Assembly (NCBI GenBank): GCA_025800245.1
Contig: JAOXSA010000152.1
Location: 1 to 38,865, forward strand
DNA from: Amphritea sp.
GTDB taxonomy: Bacteria; Pseudomonadota; Gammaproteobacteria; Pseudomonadales; Balneatricaceae
Length of the DNA: 38,865 bases
Direction: 5' to 3'
Under the pieces are notes generated by a model. The model was not told the origin of the DNA and did no database searches. It saw only the letters and a list, made by a program, of their open reading frames with translations. Positions 25,272-32,551 of this stretch are shown here, one piece after another (the stretch's first letter is position 1; each line of letters opens with the position of its first letter). The position numbers and the translations under genes were made by a program.

Positions 25272-25340
25272 AAGTAAACTATACGGTGTAGTTTATATCG
25301 AAAATTCCAAAAGTAAACTAATCAGTGTAAAATTTAATCT
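25272..25340. promoter_or_regulatory. Tandem TetR operator-like repeats
   Basis: taaacta-tacggtg-tagttta (25275-25295) is a perfect inverted repeat with 7-bp arms. A second, degenerate copy begins aaagtaaacta at 25311, 39 bases downstream. Both lie in the 122-base divergent region between the MBL lipoprotein and TetR genes; they are the likely binding sites of the TetR product. Confidence 0.7.
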
Positions 25341-25373
25341 TAGTAAAACAGCGCAGGCAAAACAGGACGGTTA

Positions 25374-25970
25374 ATGAATCAGAGTGAACGTAAACGGCAA
25401 GCAATACTCAGTGCCGCCATCAGTGAGTTTCTGGCCAATGGTTTCAAGGGCAGCAGTATGGATGCCATCTCAGCCCGGGCCGAGGTATCCAAACGCACGG
25501 TTTACAATCATTTTGAAAATAAGGAAGCGCTGTTTCAGGCGATCGTGATGGAGATGTTCCGTTATCTGCAGGATGAGCAATCATTCAGCTATAACGCCGG
25601 GCAACCTTTGGATGAACAGTTAAAAGTGATCGCCCGCCACAAAATCAACACGATGTCAGATCCCCATGTACAGAATCTGGTACGGGTTATTTTTGCCGAA
25701 GCGATTCACTCGCCTCACCTGATTGCCCAGGCACTGGAGCAGTATCAACAAAGCGAGCAGGCGCTGGACAGCTGGATAAAAGCCGCTATCGCCGATGGTC
25801 GGTTGCGTGAGGTGGATCCACACTATGCTGCAGAGCAACTGATGGGGCTGATTAAAGGCAGCGCTTTCTGGCCGCAACTGATTATGGGAAGACCCACTCC
25901 GGATTCAGAGCAATCGGAGCAGATTATTGAAGACAGCGTGGCGATGTTTCTGAATTACTACAGTGCCTGA
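25374..25970 (+). CDS. TetR/AcrR family transcriptional regulator
   Basis: A 198-residue repressor. The N-terminal helix-turn-helix reads RKRQAILSAAISEFLANGFKGSSMDAISARAEVSKRTVYNHFENKEALF, typical of TetR/AcrR proteins; the C-terminal helical domain (about 60-198) binds an unknown ligand. AGGACGG precedes the ATG. It is divergent from the MBL-fold lipoprotein and probably controls both genes through the repeats in between. Its stop lies inside a 10-bp inverted repeat. Confidence 0.92.
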   Translation: MNQSERKRQAILSAAISEFLANGFKGSSMDAISARAEVSKRTVYNHFENKEALFQAIVMEMFRYLQDEQSFSYNAGQPLDEQLKVIARHKINTMSDPHVQNLVRVIFAEAIHSPHLIAQALEQYQQSEQALDSWIKAAIADGRLREVDPHYAAEQLMGLIKGSAFWPQLIMGRPTPDSEQSEQIIEDSVAMFLNYYSA

Positions 25971-25990
25971 ACCTTGCGTATCAGGCACTG
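25961..25990. repeat. Perfect 10-bp inverted repeat between tetR and slyD-like gene
   Basis: cagtgcctga and tcaggcactg with a 10-base loop. It covers the TetR stop codon and lies 11 bases before the 3' end of the convergent slyD-like gene. No T-run; it may slow polymerase or protect both 3' ends. Confidence 0.7.
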
Positions 25991-26000
25991 AACCGGATCA

Positions 26001-26483
26001 TCAGTGCTGATGACCACCCTCACCGTGGGCATGGCCATGAGCGATCTCTTCGGCCGTCGCATCACGCAGATCAACGATCTCAATATCAAAGGTCAGAGTC
26101 TTACCCGCCAGCGGGTGGTTGTTATCAACCGTGACCATAAATTTACCGACTTTAACCACCGTAACCTGACGCAGACCCTGCTCAGTATTCACGGTCCCGA
26201 CCATACCTTTTTGCCACTTTTTGGCACCCTGCAGGTGCTTAACCGGAATCCGCTGTTCGCAGTCAGGCAGGAACTCACCGTAGGCGTCGTTCGGCTCAAG
26301 CGTCACCGAAAAGGTATCGCCGACAGCCTTGCCGTCCATCGCTTTTTCCAGCCCTTCAATCATATTGTTGTGACCATGCAGATACGCCATCGGCGCACCA
26401 CCGCGGGTGGTCTCCTCAACAGTGTTTTCAGCGTCGGTCAGGTTATAGTGAAAGCGTACAACTTTATCTTTTGCTACGGTCAT
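26001..26483 (-). CDS. slyD: SlyD-like FKBP-type peptidyl-prolyl isomerase
   Basis: A 160-residue cytoplasmic PPIase/chaperone of the SlyD group. The FKBP domain starts KVVRFHYNLTDAENTVEETTRGGAPMAYLHGHNNMIEGLEKAMDGKAVGD and is interrupted by the insert-in-flap chaperone region (EPNDAYGEFLPDCEQRIPVKHLQ ... VDNNHPLAGKTL). The C-terminus is His-rich (HGHAHGEGGHQH), a nickel-binding tail shorter than in E. coli SlyD. It lacks E. coli's long Cys/His tail, so it is a SlyD-family member rather than a certain orthologue. Monocistronic, weak ribosome binding site. Confidence 0.85.
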   Translation of the reverse strand: MTVAKDKVVRFHYNLTDAENTVEETTRGGAPMAYLHGHNNMIEGLEKAMDGKAVGDTFSVTLEPNDAYGEFLPDCEQRIPVKHLQGAKKWQKGMVGTVNTEQGLRQVTVVKVGKFMVTVDNNHPLAGKTLTFDIEIVDLRDATAEEIAHGHAHGEGGHQH

Positions 26484-26596
26484 AATTGTTCCAAAAGCTC
26501 ATCGATTAGAGGCGGATTGTCAGCCTCGTCTGAATACATTGGTGATTATATTCGGGATTAACCGGCAAAGTCCCGTGCCGTGAGCGAAAACCGCAT

Positions 26597-27595
26597 TCAG
26601 CGATCAGAATAAGCCCTGATCCGTTCCAGTAACGCGGTGGGGACCTCAACACCTTCTGGGTGTTGCTGTAAGCGCTCGGCTCCGGGAATTCGCCCACCAA
26701 ACTCATGCTGGTAACGATTCAGATATTCATCCACGCGGCTCGCAAAACCTTTGTCACACACCATTTCAGGATTGATAGCGATCAGGAAGAAACCAATATC
26801 CAGTGGCTCGTTCCCGGCATTAAATGCCGGCGCATCGCAGGACCAGTTTGATCCGGTCAGCCCCGCCGACAACATCTCCACCATCAATGCCACATTGGTG
26901 CCTTTATAGCCACCGAATGCTAACAACGCTCCCGACAGCGCAGCAGCCGGATCCTGAGTAGGATTACCTTCAGCATCGACAGCCCAGCCCTGCGGCAGTT
27001 GTTCGCCGGCTTCATGCGCCGCTCTGACATTGACAAAGGCGGTCGCGCTGGAAGACTGATCAATGACCATTGCCGCCCCTGCTCTGCCCGGCACCGCAAA
27101 CGCCATCGGGTTAGTACCGAACACCGGCTTACTGCCTCCGGGAACGGTCACTTTTGCAGGCCCGGCATTGGAAGCTGCCATCGCGATCAGCCCGTCATCA
27201 GCAAGACGGCGGACAAAGTACCCGACCACCCCGCAGGTAAAAGCATGACTGACAGAAAAAGCAGCAATACCATAGGTTTTAGCGGCTGTCATAAAAGCAG
27301 CATAGTGCTGGTCGAAGGCCGGATGAACCAGACCGGAATGGGCATTAAGACGGAACATTACCGGTGAGGGCTGCTCAAAGGTCGCGGCGGCCTTGCCATT
27401 GATACGGCCCGCCAGCATTCCTTCACAGTAGTCAGGCAGATGTCCCAGCCCGACATTACGGATGCCTTCTGCTTCTGCCGCTACAATGGATGCTGCCAGA
27501 GCAGCAGCATTCTCAGTGCTCGCGCCGCACGCTTCTGCCGCCTGTCGGGCGACATGGTAGACTTCATCCAGAGTCAGCCAGTTATTCTGTTCCAT
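26597..27595 (-). CDS. Ldh family NAD(P)-dependent oxidoreductase
   Basis: A 332-residue enzyme of the malate/L-lactate dehydrogenase superfamily (the YlbC/YiaK/DpkA type, not the Rossmann LDH). Recognisable: LDEVYHVARQAAEACG at the N-terminus, the central FTCGVVGYFVRRLADDGLIAMAASNAGP, the cofactor region PVFGTNPMAFAVPG and the C-terminal GGRIPGAERL. Members reduce 2-oxo acids or cyclic imines such as delta1-piperideine-2-carboxylate and delta1-pyrroline-2-carboxylate. The substrate cannot be read from the sequence. AAGGA lies 7 bases upstream of ATG. It follows the Gre-family gene with a 77-base gap on the same strand. Confidence 0.85.
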   Translation of the reverse strand: MEQNNWLTLDEVYHVARQAAEACGASTENAAALAASIVAAEAEGIRNVGLGHLPDYCEGMLAGRINGKAAATFEQPSPVMFRLNAHSGLVHPAFDQHYAAFMTAAKTYGIAAFSVSHAFTCGVVGYFVRRLADDGLIAMAASNAGPAKVTVPGGSKPVFGTNPMAFAVPGRAGAAMVIDQSSSATAFVNVRAAHEAGEQLPQGWAVDAEGNPTQDPAAALSGALLAFGGYKGTNVALMVEMLSAGLTGSNWSCDAPAFNAGNEPLDIGFFLIAINPEMVCDKGFASRVDEYLNRYQHEFGGRIPGAERLQQHPEGVEVPTALLERIRAYSDR

Positions 27596-27672
27596 CTGTT
27601 TTCCTTTCTTTCCCCGGTCTGTCCCACGTTGTCAGAAAACATCTCTTCAAAACTGTATAAATACGACGTGAA

Positions 27673-28146
27673 TCAGCAGATTTCGACAATCTCATACTCG
27701 CCCTGAGGCAGGGTTACCGTGTCGCCACAAAACTGGCCAACCAGGGCCCGCCCCATCGGAGCATCCGGGGTTATCACCGTCACCAGAATACCATCCGTAT
27801 TGATCTGCACACCGCCTCCGGCAACACCGATGAAAAGGTGTTTCTGCTCATCCTGTGACTTCTCCAGTGTCACCAGTGCGGACAATCCTACCGGTGTATC
27901 CTGATCGAATATCCGCACCGGCATGCTGCGATAATCAGCCAGATTCATCTCCAGCTCCTGCACCCGTTTCGACTGGCCATGGGCCAGATAGGATGCTTCC
28001 AGTCCCAGAGTGTCATATTGCGTTTCAGGCACACTTTCATCGTGAATGGCCGCTTCCCGGGCTTCATTGGCTGCATCAATATTCACCTGCAGGTCGTCCT
28101 CCAGGTGGCGGATTATCTCTGCGATCAGTTCCGTTTTATCCATCAT
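27673..28146 (-). CDS. GreA/GreB-family transcription elongation factor
   Basis: A 157-residue protein related to GreA/GreB. The N-terminal half is helical and should form a coiled coil (TELIAEIIRHLEDDLQVNIDAANEAREAAIHD ... QSKRVQELEMNL), and the C-terminal half is the Gre C-domain with the VTVITPDAPMGRALVGQFCGDTV core. GreA/GreB insert the coiled coil in RNA polymerase's secondary channel to restart stalled complexes. The acidic tip (DESVPE) is present, but the protein differs from canonical GreA and GreB, so it may act more like an anti-cleavage or regulatory paralogue. Either of two adjacent ATGs can start it; divergent from ybiT. Confidence 0.85.
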   Translation of the reverse strand: MMDKTELIAEIIRHLEDDLQVNIDAANEAREAAIHDESVPETQYDTLGLEASYLAHGQSKRVQELEMNLADYRSMPVRIFDQDTPVGLSALVTLEKSQDEQKHLFIGVAGGGVQINTDGILVTVITPDAPMGRALVGQFCGDTVTLPQGEYEIVEIC

Positions 28147-28294
28147 CTACTGCCTTTCTTACACAGTGTTTCAGTATCTCTCCGGATTGCGCTAAAAGAA
28201 ACCACTAATTCACATACAACGACACCGTTTTATGGGACAATGCGCGGCCTGTTTTATCACACTACTCTCAAACCAGTCCGGGAAGATCTTAAAC

Positions 28295-29890
28295 GTGCTG
28301 ACGACCGCTAATATCACCATGCAGTTTGGCTCCAAGCCACTGTTTGAAAATATCTCCGTTAAATTTGGCGAAGGTAACCGCTATGGCCTGATCGGTGCCA
28401 ACGGCTGCGGTAAATCAACCCTGATGAAAATTCTGGGCGGGGACCTGGAACCCAGTTCCGGTAATGTCAGCAAAGATCCTAACGAACGCATCGGTAAGCT
28501 GCGTCAGGACCAGTTCGCATTTGAAGAGTTCTCCGTGATCGATACGGTCATTATGGGCCATAGCGAACTGTGGGAAGTGAGAAAAGAGCGAGACCGCATC
28601 TACAGCCTACCGGAAATGAGCGAAGAAGACGGCATCAAAGTCGCAGAACTGGAAGTGGAATTTGCCGAGCTTGATGGCTACACCGCCGAATCACGTGCCG
28701 GCGAACTGTTGCTGGGGCTGGATATCCCTACTGAACAGCATTTTGGTCCGATGAGCGAAGTCGCTCCGGGCTGGAAACTGCGGGTGTTGCTGGCTCAGGC
28801 ACTGTTCGCTGATCCGGATATCATGCTACTGGACGAGCCGACCAACAACCTGGATATCAACACCATTCGCTGGTTGGAAGGCGTACTGAATGCCCGTAAC
28901 AGCACCATGATTATCATCTCCCACGACCGTCACTTCCTGAACAGTGTCTGCACCCACATGGCAGATCTGGACTACGGTGAGCTGCGGGTTTATCCGGGCA
29001 ACTACGACGATTACATGATCGCCTCGACTCAGCTGCAGGAGCGCCTGCAGTCGGAAAACGCTAAGAAGAAAGCACAGATCGCTGAGCTGCGCAGCTTCGT
29101 CAGCCGCTTCTCTGCCAACGCCTCCAAAGCGAAGCAGGCTACCTCACGTGCCCGTCAGATCGAAAAAATTGAGCTGAATGATATCAAGCCTTCCAGCCGT
29201 CAGAGCCCGTACATCCGCTTTGATCAGGAGAAGAAGCTGCATCGCCTGGCGCTGGAAGTTGAAGGTCTGAACAAAGGCTACGGCGAAGAACCACTGATCA
29301 AAGACCTCGACCTGATGGTCGAAGTCGGCGAACGCATTGCGATTATCGGTCCGAACGGTATCGGTAAAACCACCCTGCTGCGCAGCCTGTTCGGGGATCT
29401 GGATATCGATTCCGGCACCGTGAAATGGTCCGAGAACAACAACATCGGCTACTACGCTCAGGATCACGCCCACGAGTTCGCCGAAGATATGAACCTGTTC
29501 GACTGGATGGCGCAGTGGACGCAGTCCGGTGCTGATGAGCAGGTCATTCGTGGTTCTCTGGGGCGGATGCTGTTCTCCCAGAACGAAATCAAAAAGTCGG
29601 TACAGGTACTTTCCGGTGGTGAAAAAGGCCGGATGCTGCTGGGTAAACTGATTCTGCAACAACCAAACATTCTGCTGATGGATGAGCCGACCAATCACAT
29701 GGATATGGAATCGATTGAGTCTCTCAATCTGGCGCTGGAAAACTTCGAAGGCACGCTGATCTTCGTCAGCCACGACCGGGAATTCGTATCCTCGCTGGCG
29801 ACACGGGTTATCGAACTGAATGAAGGCGGCCTGACCGACTTCCGCGGCGGCTACGAAGAGTACCTTAAGAGTCAGGGTATCGAAGGTTAA
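28295..29890 (+). CDS. ybiT: ABC-F family ATPase YbiT
   Basis: A 531-residue ABC-F protein that acts at the ribosome E-site; it aligns throughout with E. coli YbiT (530). Two ABC domains: NBD1 with Walker [10 protein letters not shown] and Walker [16 protein letters not shown]2 with Walker [10 protein letters not shown], signature LSGGEKGRM and [12 protein letters not shown]. Between them is the basic linker with [26 protein letters not shown]. The start is GTG at 28295 ([20 protein letters not shown]), matching E. coli; the longer upstream frame is not supported. No membrane helices. Divergent from the Gre-family gene and followed by the integron-like island. Confidence 0.95.
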   Translation: MLTTANITMQFGSKPLFENISVKFGEGNRYGLIGANGCGKSTLMKILGGDLEPSSGNVSKDPNERIGKLRQDQFAFEEFSVIDTVIMGHSELWEVRKERDRIYSLPEMSEEDGIKVAELEVEFAELDGYTAESRAGELLLGLDIPTEQHFGPMSEVAPGWKLRVLLAQALFADPDIMLLDEPTNNLDINTIRWLEGVLNARNSTMIIISHDRHFLNSVCTHMADLDYGELRVYPGNYDDYMIASTQLQERLQSENAKKKAQIAELRSFVSRFSANASKAKQATSRARQIEKIELNDIKPSSRQSPYIRFDQEKKLHRLALEVEGLNKGYGEEPLIKDLDLMVEVGERIAIIGPNGIGKTTLLRSLFGDLDIDSGTVKWSENNNIGYYAQDHAHEFAEDMNLFDWMAQWTQSGADEQVIRGSLGRMLFSQNEIKKSVQVLSGGEKGRMLLGKLILQQPNILLMDEPTNHMDMESIESLNLALENFEGTLIFVSHDREFVSSLATRVIELNEGGLTDFRGGYEEYLKSQGIEG

Positions 29891-30116
29891 GACACCTACG
29901 AACAAGTCCCTACCGTCTCAGGCTTGCAGAGCAGTTCAAGCTTGAGGCGGCGTTTAACAGAAAAGCCTCTGCATTGCCGGGTAATCCCTCCAAGAATTAA
30001 TGGTGATTACCACGTTGTCTTAATCCTTAATGAGTAAACGGTAGTACCCGACGTCGCGATTAATCCTGACTAGATGTTCTGCTGAATTTCTGGTGTTACC
30101 GTAAAACTACGACAGC
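29891..30116. other. Non-coding tract between ybiT and attC site 1
   Basis: About 226 bases without a credible gene. On the minus strand a 17-codon frame (30070-30120) opens at an ATG formed by the attC end (GTTATGG). On the plus strand a short reading EQFKLEAAFNRKASALPGN recalls, from memory only, short hypothetical proteins repeated in Vibrio and relatives. The tract contains the palindrome tcaagcttga. It may be the remnant or non-coding cargo of a third cassette. Confidence 0.4.
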
Positions 30117-30176
30117 CCATAACGCCAAGCAAACCGGAGCGCTTAAGCGCGTCGTTTCTTGAGCGTTTTGTTAGCC
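30117..30176 (-). other. attC recombination site 1 (integron cassette)
   Basis: On the minus strand the site begins with R'' GGCTAAC and ends with R' GTTATGG, 60 bp. Between them, aacgctcaag pairs with cttggcgtt with one bulged T, then aaac/gttt and a central gcgcttaagcgc palindrome, giving the imperfect hairpin of attC sites. The left end TAACAAAACGCTCAAG resembles known attC left ends. It contains the stop codon of the 30171 gene. Confidence 0.8.
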
Positions 30177-30851
30177 TACTTCTGCGACGTTTTCGACATG
30201 ATATTTGTTATCTTTATCCAATATCAGGTCGAACATTTTATTGTAAAAATTGGTGTTTGCATCTTTGCAACTGATGATTAATTTCAGCTCAGTTGGTGCC
30301 TCACCGCTTTTCTCTGTATCCCATTTCAGAGAGTGTATTTGACCTTCATTAAAGTAATGAACGACACTTTTAGAGCTTATTTCATTTATCTCTGGCACGG
30401 TGCTAAAGCTTACACTTGAGGCCGGACGTCCAGAGTTAATCAAATTTATTTCGTAGGACACTTTCGCTCCAGATTTAGAACTCCAGCCAGCACTTGTTAT
30501 CGAGAAGTTGGGACGAGCTTCTCTCAGTGCGCGAATTTCTTCAATCTCCAAAGCTTTAAGGTCTGCTTGTACTTGCTCTTTAGTGGCTTTCACTAGCTCT
30601 TTATGCTGCTCCACAGACTTCTTAAGTTCTTCGGCTTGCAATTCTAATGCTTTCGTATTCTGTTGGAGTTCACTTTGTTGCTGAATGTAACCGAGAATCA
30701 ACCAAAAAAGCATAAGCGGCCCAAATACACCCGCAAAGAAATCACCAAATTCATTAAGAGGCATGGTGACTAGCTCAGGAAGACTCCCCCACCTTAAAAG
30801 CAATATCATTGCGATATATATTGCAGTAATGATTACTCCGAATTTAGTCAC
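30171..30851 (-). CDS. Cassette protein: two-TM coiled-coil protein of unknown function
   Basis: A 226-residue protein encoded by the first cassette. Two N-terminal membrane helices (about 4-20 and 38-56, the latter GDFFAGVFGPLMLFWLILGYIQQ) are followed by a coiled coil (58-112, QNTKALELQAEELKKSVEQHKELV) and a beta-rich C-terminal domain (115-226), presumably cytoplasmic. The start is GTG at 30851 with AGGAG 6 bases upstream; the TAA stop lies in the attC. Similar N-termini (NEFGDFFAG...LQAEELKKSV) occur, as I recall, in many uncharacterised proteins of mobile regions. The tract is AT-richer than its neighbours. Function unknown; a membrane-linked defence or stress role is speculation. Confidence 0.75.
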   Translation of the reverse strand: MTKFGVIITAIYIAMILLLRWGSLPELVTMPLNEFGDFFAGVFGPLMLFWLILGYIQQQSELQQNTKALELQAEELKKSVEQHKELVKATKEQVQADLKALEIEEIRALREARPNFSITSAGWSSKSGAKVSYEINLINSGRPASSVSFSTVPEINEISSKSVVHYFNEGQIHSLKWDTEKSGEAPTELKLIISCKDANTNFYNKMFDLILDKDNKYHVENVAEVG

Positions 30852-30865
30852 TGAGTCTCCTAGTA

Positions 30866-30925
30866 AGCTAACGCCAAGCTAAGTGGCGTACGTAGCACGT
30901 CCACTGCTTCAGCATCTTGTTAAGC
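30866..30925 (-). other. attC recombination site 2 (integron cassette)
   Basis: On the minus strand R'' GCTTAAC and R' GTTAGCT bound a 60-bp imperfect inverted repeat: aagc-agtgg-acgt on the left pairs with acg-ccact-ta-gctt on the right with bulges, and a short central loop. The stop codon of the HEPN gene lies in R''. The first bases after R' (TTAGCT, start of cassette 1) pair with the R'' of attC 1, as expected for a cassette that circularised. Confidence 0.82.
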
Positions 30926-31585
30926 ATTCGCTAGATGAGTTGAGATCTCACTCAAATCAGACCGTAGCTTCTCTTCAATATCTAGATTTCTCTCGTCTAA
31001 GCTTATGAGCCTTCCATTGTTATATAGCTCCAGCACATATCGATATACCTGATTTAAAAAGCCTAGGATATCCTCGCATTCGGAAATTTTTACTTTTCCG
31101 AATAACGTTTGAGTACAGCTAGCTGAAGTGCCATCAAAATGAGCAAATACTTGGTGCCTTATAGGCTTAAAATTATCATCAAAGGTCTGTTTATATGGCT
31201 TTATTTCCATACGTAAGCGCTCAAAGTCACGCGATGTAACTTCATAAGCTTGGTCAATATAGGAATCAACCCAATCTTCGTTACCTTTTCTCTTCCGCAA
31301 AGATGGCTTTGAAAACTCCCGAATATTACCTTTACAGGTCCTAACCAGCCTAAAGATAGAAACACTCTTCGAGTTGGTATCAAAGATCCGTCCTAAGGTT
31401 ATAAAGAAACTCTGCTGTAATGCATATTGAGTAATGTTCCAGTAGGTTGCGTTCCTATTGAAGCTTTTATAAGCATCTTTATTCTCAACACATATATCAT
31501 GAAACGACTTCCAAGCTGCATAAGAAGCAGTTGCTTTGTTTATCTCACTTCTGAAATATTCTAGTTTCCTTACTACATCACTCAC
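30920..31585 (-). CDS. Cassette protein: HEPN domain, AbiU2-like putative RNase
   Basis: A 221-residue soluble helical protein that resembles the HEPN AbiU2-like family, judged from RNATYWNITQYALQQSFFITLGRIFDT and the HEPN motif RHQVFAH (R143-x5-H149). HEPN domains of this type are metal-independent RNases found in toxins, CRISPR and abortive-infection systems; AbiU is a lactococcal phage-abortive system. The start is GTG at 31585, 6 bases after AGGAGG; the longer frame starting TTG at 31612 begins inside the att sequence and is rejected. The stop lies in attC 2. No antitoxin gene is obvious beside it; the neighbouring cassette protein is the only candidate partner. Base composition is AT-richer than the flanks. 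Confidence 0.78.
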   Translation of the reverse strand: MSDVVRKLEYFRSEINKATASYAAWKSFHDICVENKDAYKSFNRNATYWNITQYALQQSFFITLGRIFDTNSKSVSIFRLVRTCKGNIREFSKPSLRKRKGNEDWVDSYIDQAYEVTSRDFERLRMEIKPYKQTFDDNFKPIRHQVFAHFDGTSASCTQTLFGKVKISECEDILGFLNQVYRYVLELYNNGRLISLDERNLDIEEKLRSDLSEISTHLANA

Positions 31586-31603
31586 AGCTTTCCTCCTGTA
31601 GAT

Positions 31604-31610
31604 GCTTAAC
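31604..31610 (-). other. R'-type att half-site at 5' boundary of HEPN cassette
   Basis: GTTAAGC on the minus strand fits the R' core GTTRRRY. It is exactly complementary to the R'' box GCTTAAC of attC 2 at the other end of the same cassette, so cassette 2 is bounded from here to 30871. What precedes it (attI, a decayed attC or chance) is unclear. Confidence 0.65.
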
Positions 31611-31625
31611 AATTTATTAGTCAGC

Positions 31626-31670
31626 CCTTACAAGGTCTCAAAGCTTGCAAGCTTTGCCTGCCTTGTAAGG
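31626..31670. repeat. Large cruciform-forming palindrome
   Basis: Outer 10-bp arms ccttacaagg / ccttgtaagg (31626-31635, 31661-31670) enclose a perfect 18-bp palindrome caaagcttgcaagctttg (31639-31656). It lies 15 bases from the cassette boundary. It lacks R boxes and is not a standard attC. Confidence 0.9.
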
Positions 31671-31684
31671 TACATTTTAAATAT

Positions 31685-31882
31685 ATGGATGAGAAACCAG
31701 GTTGCCATAGGAGCAGAAAGTATCAGGAGTCTATAGCTCGATTTGCGAGGGCAAGAGCTGTCAGAGAGGAAAAAAGGATCAATGGAGTTCATCCTGAATA
31801 CCCGCCTGAATTGCCTGCCTTAAGCAGATTCATTGAAATGACAGACTATGATACGGGTACTCCAATTACCCATCGAATTTGA
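31685..31882 (+). CDS. Small hypothetical protein, possibly truncated
   Basis: A 65-residue basic protein, MDEKPGCHRSRKYQESIARFARARAVREEKRINGVHPEYPPELPALS..., with the feel of a real coding sequence (charged helix, then Pro-rich segment and ITHRI end). No ribosome binding site is close to the ATG. It is opposite in strand to the cassettes and nos genes. The abrupt end after a segment that looks mid-domain suggests C-terminal truncation at the hairpin-rich tract that follows. No function can be assigned. Confidence 0.4.
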   Translation: MDEKPGCHRSRKYQESIARFARARAVREEKRINGVHPEYPPELPALSRFIEMTDYDTGTPITHRI

Positions 31883-31932
31883 CTATATCCTAGTCATCCA
31901 TAATTGACTACTGGGTTGTTTTCTAGCTTTTT

Positions 31933-32009
31933 CGAGCAAGTCGCTAAGCGACGTCTAGCCACTAGCAGGAAGCGCAGCTTCCGATCCAGCCACGTCTTCT
32001 CAATGCTCG
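31933..32009. repeat. Long nested imperfect hairpin, attC-sized
   Basis: Three nested arm pairs: cgagca / tgctcg (31933, 32004), gacgt / acgtc (31950, 31992) and ggaagc-gca-gcttcc (31968-31982). The 77-bp unit resembles an attC in size but has no R boxes. It could be a REP-like or miniature mobile element downstream of nosL. Confidence 0.6.
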
Positions 32010-32032
32010 CTTCGGACTGGAGTTTAAATAAA

Positions 32033-32551
32033 TCAATGTACCTGTTGATGGTTGAGGCTGATCAATACCTCCAGCGTAATCTCTTCAAACGTATACACTT
32101 TGCCCCCCTGAGACTGAGCAAACAGTTCCGCATGACTCTGCTTGGAAAAGCTTGCCAGTGTCGGCCCCATTGCCCCTTTCTTACCGTGGCCGATCACGTA
32201 ATAAGCCTGTTTGGCATCTATGTAGGTTTCTTCATCAGGATTCTCCCAGGGGTTCACCGCCATATCGTGAACATAGGCTTCCTGAATATTGTGCTGATTC
32301 TCAGGGTCGACAATAAAAGCGAACATATCCCGGGTTGAACAGAAACGCAGGTTGCCCTGAATTCCCTTCGAATAAAGCTGTCCTTTCGGGCCCGGATAGT
32401 TGGTAATGATCATGCCGCACAGATGACACTCATCAGAGCTCTCCAGAGCCACTGCCTGCCGGATCATCGCCTGCTGAGGATCTTCATCACCGCAGCCACT
32501 CAACAGTCCAAGCGTCATTACTAACAAAGTCAGTCGAATATATGTCGCCAT
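32033..32551 (-). CDS. nosL: NosL copper-binding lipoprotein
   Basis: A 172-residue outer- or inner-membrane lipoprotein (signal MATYIRLTLLVMTLGLLSGC, lipobox LLSGC) of the nitrous oxide reductase operon. The Cu(I) site is in ECHLCGMII; the mature protein has the NosL fold with LRFCSTRDMFAF. NosL supplies copper for assembling the CuZ centre of NosZ, working with NosDFY. The start overlaps the nosY stop (TAATG). It is last in the nos operon as sequenced here; no terminator is clear between it and the island. Confidence 0.93.
   Translation of the reverse strand: MATYIRLTLLVMTLGLLSGCGDEDPQQAMIRQAVALESSDECHLCGMIITNYPGPKGQLYSKGIQGNLRFCSTRDMFAFIVDPENQHNIQEAYVHDMAVNPWENPDEETYIDAKQAYYVIGHGKKGAMGPTLASFSKQSHAELFAQSQGGKVYTFEEITLEVLISLNHQQVH

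Noticed and set aside
31586-31612. N-terminal extension of the HEPN gene starting TTG at 31612
   Set aside because: The TTG lies inside the cassette boundary sequence GTTAAGC and AGGAGG is placed for the internal GTG at 31585.
31933-32009. Third attC site
   Set aside because: Size and nested arms fit, but there are no RYYYAAC/GTTRRRY boxes on either strand at its ends.
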